From assembly GCA_943736015.1 (NCBI GenBank), contig OX031059.1:53021159-53085158 (forward strand): a stretch of 64,000 nt of DNA, read 5' to 3'. The notes beneath the pieces are model-generated. The model worked only from the letters and a program-made list of their open reading frames with translations, was not told the DNA's origin and did not search any database. Below, in pieces: positions 58,488 to 64,000 of the stretch. Position 1 is the stretch's first letter. Each line of letters begins with the position of its first letter. The position numbers and the translations under genes were made by a program. The stretch is from Tridacna crocea (taxonomy: Eukaryota; Mollusca; Bivalvia; Cardiida; Cardiidae).

Positions 58488-58749
58488 GGAGTGCAACACG
58501 CGAAAAGGGTCATTCGGACATTTGCGTAAAGTGTCGTCCCGGATTAGCCTGCGCAGTCCGCACAGGCTAATCCGAGACGACACTTTTCGATTTTATGTGA
58601 TTTTCTGTTTTACGCAAGTCTACTGTAGCACGAAATCTCATGTAGTCGTAAAGTGCCGTCTCGGATTAGCCTGCGCGGACTGCGCAGGCTAATCCGGGAC
58701 GACACTTTACGCAAATGTCCGAATGCACCTTTTCGTGTGTTGCACTCCA
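58488..58749. mobile_element. Foldback MITE, family D (262 bp)
   Basis: Nearly identical to 34312-34572 with the same ends. It lies 91 bp before the last-exon acceptor of gene 2. Confidence 0.82.
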
Positions 58750-58840
58750 ATTATAGTCTACATGTGTGTTAAGGGTGATGGGGAAATGCAGAAACCTAGG
58801 TCCTAAATTGATTTTTTGTAATTATTTTTTAAAATGATAG

Positions 58841-59734
58841 ATACAGGATCAAAATGTCCTCCACAAAATAATCCAAAAGGCTAAACTTGGGTTTGGACAA
58901 GTACACGAAGAGCTAAGATCCCTCTATAGATGGAATGAAATCGGCGAAGAAAATATGCTGGAGCCTAAACAAGAGGGCAAAGGAAGCCAAGAGGTATTAA
59001 ATAAATTAAGTGAAGAACCAAGCGATGATATACCAATCTATGACGATGCTGAAATTTTGATGGATGATTGCCATGTCGCTAACACCAGTAGCAGAACAAG
59101 TAGTTCTCAGGTTCGTTACACAAAACTCTCTCCCAGTAAAAAGCCATTACCTGCCCTACCAGTCGTTGTTGATACTAAAGCCCTTGATGAAATTCCAAAA
59201 GAACATGGCTATGTTACCAAAAGCAGCAGTTCAGGTATACTTCCTCCGGGTAAAAGGCCGTTACCAGCTGTTCCAATTGGTAACAAGCCGCCATTGATAA
59301 AACGAGAGACAAGGGTCTGTTACGAAGAGCCTGTTAGCCCCGGCCTAGACAACGTGTACACCCCGTTGGAGGGGGATGCACAAACATCGATTGATAAAGA
59401 TGGAGACTATGTAGCAATGGACGGTGAAATAATGGACATCGCTGGCACAGAAGTTACTAAATCAAGCACCAAACACGCTGCAGTCAGTAAAGAAGAAAAA
59501 ACATTCAAAACTCATGGATTTGAAAGCTACAGTGTGGAAGAAACTGTGAAATGTTTCAAAAAGTGCGGTCTTGATCGACTGGCATCTGTCTGCAAAGAAA
59601 ACACTTTGGATGGATACTTCATGGTAAATATCGACCAAGACACACTCAAATCTGAACCATTCTGTATGAATCCGTTGCAGATTAATAAACTTCGCATGAT
59701 TATTTATCATGGATGGCAACCTAACCATAGTTAG
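58841..59734 (+). CDS. Gene 2 last exon: proline/tyrosine linker and SAM domain
   Basis: The acceptor is aaaatgatag (to 58840); the exon has 297 codons plus TAG at 59732. It starts IQDQNVLHKIIQKAKLGFGQ as in gene 1. By residue of the 669-aa protein: acidic stretch IYDDAEILMDD near 438-447, KKPLPALP at 472-479, KRPLPAVP at 510-517 (SH3-ligand type), NVYTPL with Tyr 545, DYVAM with Tyr 562 (YxxM), and a SAM-like domain at about 599-663 (GFESYSVEETVKCF ... KLRMIIYHGW). GAREM-type adaptors bind GRB2 through proline and phosphotyrosine motifs; a similar role is inferred. Versus gene 1 it has an extra block of about 72 residues with the additional PLPALP motif. Confidence 0.9.
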   Translation: MQDQNVLHKIIQKAKLGFGQVHEELRSLYRWNEIGEENMLEPKQEGKGSQEVLNKLSEEPSDDIPIYDDAEILMDDCHVANTSSRTSSSQVRYTKLSPSKKPLPALPVVVDTKALDEIPKEHGYVTKSSSSGILPPGKRPLPAVPIGNKPPLIKRETRVCYEEPVSPGLDNVYTPLEGDAQTSIDKDGDYVAMDGEIMDIAGTEVTKSSTKHAAVSKEEKTFKTHGFESYSVEETVKCFKKCGLDRLASVCKENTLDGYFMVNIDQDTLKSEPFCMNPLQINKLRMIIYHGWQPNHS

Positions 59735-59780
59735 GCATAAAGACTAAATTTTATAATCCACTTTAATCAGTAATTGAACA

Positions 59781-59786
59781 AATAAA
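59781..59786 (+). promoter_or_regulatory. Likely polyadenylation signal of gene 2
   Basis: AATAAA lies 47 nt after the stop codon. Because it is so close, a more distal site may be used instead. Confidence 0.4.
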
Positions 59787-60177
59787 TAATTTCATGTACA
59801 TGTGAAGGACAATGAGGAAAAGAAGCACATGAAGCAAATTGACAAATCTTTTGGTGGATTGAGTTTTGAAAAATTTTATTCACCATTAGAGCGCCTTTCA
59901 CCAGTCTAGTTGTAGAACATGCACTGTGATCTTTGATCAGCACTTTCTGCTTTGCAGAGACACTCCTGATACCTTGTCATTAATTTTATTTGGCTCATTC
60001 TATCATGGAAGTGTGGGTTATTTTGCATTCTAGGAGTTTTATATTATTAAAGACTGGTGTTTTACAAGGCTTTCAGTTTTCCCTTTTTATATGCTTGTTT
60101 CTCTTGCAAATTGAATTTGGTGAGAAAGGAGGGATTTTGTATTGGAAAACATAGATACCATGGTGGGAAAAGAATAC

Positions 60178-60640
60178 TAGAAGGCCCTGAAGGGCCTGAA
60201 ATCACTCTACTGGTAGAGATTTTGATTTTATGCGAGCACACATTATGAATTCATGATGCAAAAAAAACCCCCTGTAACATCAGTTTGAAGGAAGGCACTT
60301 ATAAACAAGAAATGGAAATTTTCAACTTTGAATTGCTACTTTGCCCACATTGATTGTCAAGATTATTTTCAAAATTAATAGGATTCCAGCTGCTGATGAG
60401 ACAAAGCAACATGAATATCCGACCAAAAATGCCGACTTCATCATGTAAATCAGAAATCCAAATTTTTAACTCAAATGGCTACTTTTCCATTACTGTTTGT
60501 TGTTGTTGTTGTTGTTTTTGTTGTTAAGTCAACAGGGCTAAAGCTATTGATGAGAGAAACAAACTGAAGAATTCACAACAATCTAATCACAAATAAATAC
60601 ATTTATCATGTATTGTCAGATTTTTTTTCAAAATCAATAG
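60178..60640 (+). repeat. 'ggccctgaagggcc' element after gene 2
   Basis: It matches 9206-9700 after gene 1 (aaggccctgaagggcctgaa, acacattatgaattcatgat, then 155-bp monomers). A (TTG)n run is at 60496-60526. Confidence 0.65.
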
Positions 60641-60642
60641 GA

Positions 60643-60776
60643 TTAACCCTTTCCCAAACGCAAAATTTTAGACTGGTCCATATTGAAAGCACTTGCAGAC
60701 GACAAAATGAAGGAAACTCAAAAATTGAAATTTGTTTCTAGCAGGATAGAAAACATTGTGGGAAAAGGAGAAAATG
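60643..60776. mobile_element. Truncated piggyBac-like MITE, family A
   Basis: It starts TTAACCCTTTCCCAAAC and stops inside the hairpin (ggagaaaatgg), where the 'tttcaagagtattgg' repeat begins. Confidence 0.65.
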
Positions 60777-60793
60777 GTTTCAAGAGTATTGGG

Positions 60794-61006
60794 TCCGTGG
60801 TCGCGAGGTAGAGCGTCGGCCTCATAACCCAAGGGTTCTGAGTTCGATGCCTGGGAGCGGGTGTCAACTTCGGGATTTTTCATTGGCCCACACATTCGGC
60901 GCGAGTACCGGTGTAGTTCCCAGGAAGCAGAATCGAGAGAGATTAGTATAAGTTGTAAGAACTTGTTTCTCAACCGATATAAAATAAATATGTTTAAACT
61001 AAACTA
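60794..61006 (+). mobile_element. tRNA-derived SINE (type 2), 11-bp target duplication
   Basis: The head is tccgtggtcgcgaggtagag, with a B-box-like gagttcgatgcc; the tail is aaataaatatgtttaaacta. AGAGTATTGGG flanks it at 60783-60793 and 61007-61017. Deleting it restores the surrounding repeat's agagtattgggctgaaaat. Confidence 0.85.
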
Positions 61007-61014
61007 AGAGTATT

Positions 61015-61700
61015 GGGCTGAAAATGTGGCCTCTACAATGCACACATTCAAGCTTTTTTCTAATAATTAACCCTGTGACCTATATTTTGACCCAACATGA
61101 CGCTATTTTGAACTGGTCCCAGCTACATGAAGACAAACATTCTGACTAATTTTTAAGAGCATCAGGCTGAAAATTAATTTTGGCCTCTAGACACACAAAG
61201 ATTTCTAGGACTTTGTCCTGTGACCAACTTTTTGACCCTATAATTATGACCTAATTTTAAGTGGTACAAGATGCCATCAATACAACCATTCTGACCAAGT
61301 TTCATGAAATATGGAGTGAAAAATGTGGCCTCTGCAGTGCACACAAGCTTTTCCTATGTTTTAGCCCTGTGAGCTACTTTTAGACCTGATGTGACCCAAT
61401 ATAGAACCTGACCCACACATCATCAAGACAAACATTCTAACCAAGTTTCAAAAATATTGGACTGAGAATATGGCCTCTTTAGTGCACACAAGGCTTTTAG
61501 CCCAGTGACCTATTTTTTGGCCTGCCAAGATCCATTTTTTAATATGTCTGAGATATCATCACAACAAACATTCTGATCAAGTTTCATGAGGAACTGACTC
61601 AAAATGTGACCTCTAGAAAACACACAAGGTGAATAGTGATGCCTTATCAACCAACACAGCCCGATCTCAAAAGCTCACCTTGTAGCACTTAGTGCTCAGG
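61015..61700 (+). repeat. 'gctcacctgag' element, copy after gene 2
   Basis: Blocks of 'aagtttcat..tattggactgaaaatgtggcct' and 'cctgtgacctattttttgac', ending caccttgtagcacttagtgctcagg. Confidence 0.65.
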
Positions 61701-61710
61701 TAAGTTGAAC

Positions 61711-63280
61711 AAAACAAGAGGGCCAAGAAGGCCATGAATGGCTCACCTGAATTTCTGAGAGGACCATAGCCTATTTTTTGAAGTATTGAAAAATCATTAT
61801 AATGCCAAGCAATTTTCAAAAGGTCACCTGCAAAAGTCAATTCAAAATCTGACAATCAGTTTCAAAAGAAGAATTTTAAAGAACTTCTTGATTTTGGTGT
61901 TGTGCAAGTAGCCCCCATTCACCGGAGCCATGTTTCTTGACGGATCAAAATTTCACAAACAATTTTTTAAAAGGGTCATTTAAAGAACATTTCTGTGAAT
62001 CTATTTTAAAATCTGACAAGCCGTTTCAGAGAAGAAGAATTTTTAAAAATTTCTTCATGTCCGTATAGTGCAAGTAGACCCCATTCACCAGAGCAATGTT
62101 TCTGGATAGATCAAAATTTCATGTACAAATTTTGAAAAGGGTCACCCAAGGAACATGCAGCTGTGAAATTATTTCAAAATCTGACCAGTGATTTCAGAGA
62201 AGAACTTTCAAGAATTTCTTCATTTCCATTTAGTCCCCATTCACCAGAGCCATGTTTCTTGATGGATCACAAGCAATTTTTGAAAAGGGTTACCCAAGGA
62301 ACATCTCTTTGAAATTATTTCAAAATCTGACCATCTGTTTTAGAAAAGAAGAATTTTCAAGAATTTCTTCATGTCCGTTACTATGAGGAAGTAGACCTCA
62401 TTCACCAGAGCCACGTTTCTTGACGGATCAAAATTTCGCGAACAACTTTTGAAAAGGGTCACCCAACAAACATTGCCATGAAATTATTTTAAAATCTGAC
62501 CAGCTGTTTCAGAGAAGAATTTTCAAGAATTTCTTCATTTCCACACAGTGCAAGAAGCCCCCATTCACCAGAGCCATGTTTCTTGACCAATCAAAATTTC
62601 GCAAACAATTTTTGAAAGGGTCACACAAGGAACATCCTTGTGAAATTATTTCAAAATCTGACCAGCCATTTCAGAGAAAAAGAATTTTCCAGAATTTCTT
62701 CATGTCCGTGTAGTGCAAGTAGCTCCCATTCGCCAGAGCCATGTTTCTTGACGGATCAAAATTTCGCAAACACTTTTTGAAAAGGGTTACCCAAAGAACA
62801 TCCCAGAGAAATGTTTTCAAAATCTGACCAGCGGTTTCAGAGAAGAAGAATTTTTAAGAATTTCTTCATTTCCATATACATGTAGTTCAAGTAGCCCTCA
62901 TTCACAAGAGCAAAGTTTCTTGACGGATCAAAATTTCACCAACAATTTTTAATTTTTGAACAGGTTCACCCAAGGAACATCTTTGTGAAATGATTTTAAA
63001 ATCTTGCCAGCGGTTTCAGAGAAGAAGATTTTTAAAGAATTTCTTAGAAAATTCCATTTGGTTGCCATGGCTACCGGAGTTTTTGACGGAATCAAATCCT
63101 ATGAACAATTTTAAAGAGGACCTCCTAAGGAACATTCCAGCCAAGTTTGGTCCAAATTGGCCCTGTGGTTTAGGAGAAGTTGATGTTTAAAGAATTGTTG
63201 ATGATACACGACAGACGACGGACACCGGGCGATCCTAAAAACTCCCCTTGAGCACGTTGTGCTCAGGTGAGCTACAAATA
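61711..63280 (+). repeat. 'aacaagagggccaagaaggcc' element with about 140-bp monomers
   Basis: It opens aacaagagggccaagaaggcc and ends ccccttgagcacgttgtgct, then caggtgagct. From about 61870 to 63060, monomers with 'cccattcaccagagccatgt', 'ttcttgacggatcaaaattt' and 'ttcagagaagaagaattttc' repeat about eight times. Confidence 0.7.
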
Positions 63281-63582
63281 AACTAGGTCTTGTCAGCGCT
63301 GCAGAACGAGACAAAATAGCAAATTTAGACATTAACTCTGAAATTCATTGTTTGTGTAAAGGGCATACACTGATTTTAAATTCGCATTTTATATGTACAT
63401 ATCAAATGACAAAGATGCTTCTATTCATCAGGACCTATTTTTCTTGAAACTGGAGTGTAATGAGTCATCTTGGGGGAAAAGTATGTTGATTGGCATAAGA
63501 AGATGATGATGTCATCTCCTTCTAAAAATCCTAGTCACACTTAAAGTGTGATAAGGTTTTTTTATACCTCCATGAAAACAAA
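63281..63582. other. Unassigned spacer
   Basis: No exon or named repeat seen. Confidence 0.4.
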
Positions 63583-64000
63583 CAAGAGGGCCATGATGGC
63601 CCTGAAATCACTCACTTGAGTCTGTTGACCAAATATAAACCATTTTGAATCTAGTTTCCCAGTGACCTATTTTTTTTTTTTTTTTAATCAGATATTACCC
63701 ATTGTCAAACACTTTTGAGTTATCAATAAAACAAACATTCTGACCTAAGTTTCATGAGTATTGGACTGAAAATGTGGCCTCTACAGCATACAAAAGCTTT
63801 TTGTAAGATTTGACCAAGTGACCCAGTTTTGGACCCGACAATTATCCATTATCAAACTCTTTTGAGACATCACCAAAAAAAACATTCTGACCAAGTTTGA
63901 ATAATATCAGGCAAAAAATGTGGCTTCTAGAATGTACACACCGTTTTTCTTCTATTTGACCCAGTGACCTAGTTTTTGACTCCACATGACCCATTTTCAA
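63583..64000 (+). repeat. 'aacaagagggccatgatggcc' element, runs off the window
   Basis: It begins aacaagagggccatgatggcc and carries the same 'gacccagttt' blocks as 1699-2330. Confidence 0.7.

Noticed and set aside
60800-60870. Functional tRNA gene
   Set aside because: SINE head flanked by an 11-bp target duplication, with a shared SINE body.

Overview
This is eukaryotic, animal DNA. Genes are broken into short exons with GT/AG splice sites and multi-kilobase introns, and almost everything else is interspersed repeats. Repeat families of the type 'aacaagagggccatgatggccctgaa...gctcacctgagcac', tRNA-headed SINEs with (AATC)n tails, and a Ngaro element with an SGNH ORF together suggest a bivalve mollusc, probably a heterodont clam or mussel. 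That placement is recall of repeat styles, not a search result.

Host genes. Two tandem paralogues of one gene lie on the + strand. Gene 1 is cut by the window start: its penultimate exon is 13-92 and its last exon 7681-8358. Gene 2 looks complete: exon 1 29753-30118, exon 2 35496-36165, two copies of a 78-nt cassette exon (45942-46019 and 48515-48592), exon 3 51231-51310, and last exon 58841-59734. Every intron phase agrees (0, 1, 1, 1, 0). Without cassettes the product is 669 aa. It reads as an N-terminal CABIT-type domain (exons 1-2), an acidic and proline-rich linker with PLPALP/PLPAVP and YVAM/YVPM motifs, and a C-terminal SAM domain. That is the architecture of GAREM-type GRB2/MAPK adaptors. 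Matching exons of genes 1 and 2 are about 51 kb apart, and introns and 3' flanks also match in places, so the locus is an old tandem duplication later swollen by transposons.

Layout. 1-8562 is gene 1 (3' part), with intron repeats. 8563-13617 is intergenic MITEs, a tandem repeat and a solo LTR. 13618-24425 is a minus-strand LINE with RNase H, split at one codon by a 6.1-kb Ngaro-like tyrosine-recombinase retroelement (14992-21108). 24440-29700 holds a minisatellite and a 161-bp tandem repeat. 29753-59786 is gene 2, whose introns hold foldback elements, piggyBac-like TTAA MITEs, Mutator-like MITEs with 9-bp target duplications, several SINEs, a 426-bp TRIM whose LTRs each contain a foldable tRNA-like sequence, and a recent 2.57-kb tandem duplication that copied the cassette exon. 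59787-64000 is again repeats.

The most interesting items are the duplicated, phase-symmetric cassette exon in the adaptor gene, the TRIM with a tRNA-like Pol III unit inside each LTR, and the Ngaro-in-LINE nesting with an exactly recoverable empty site.
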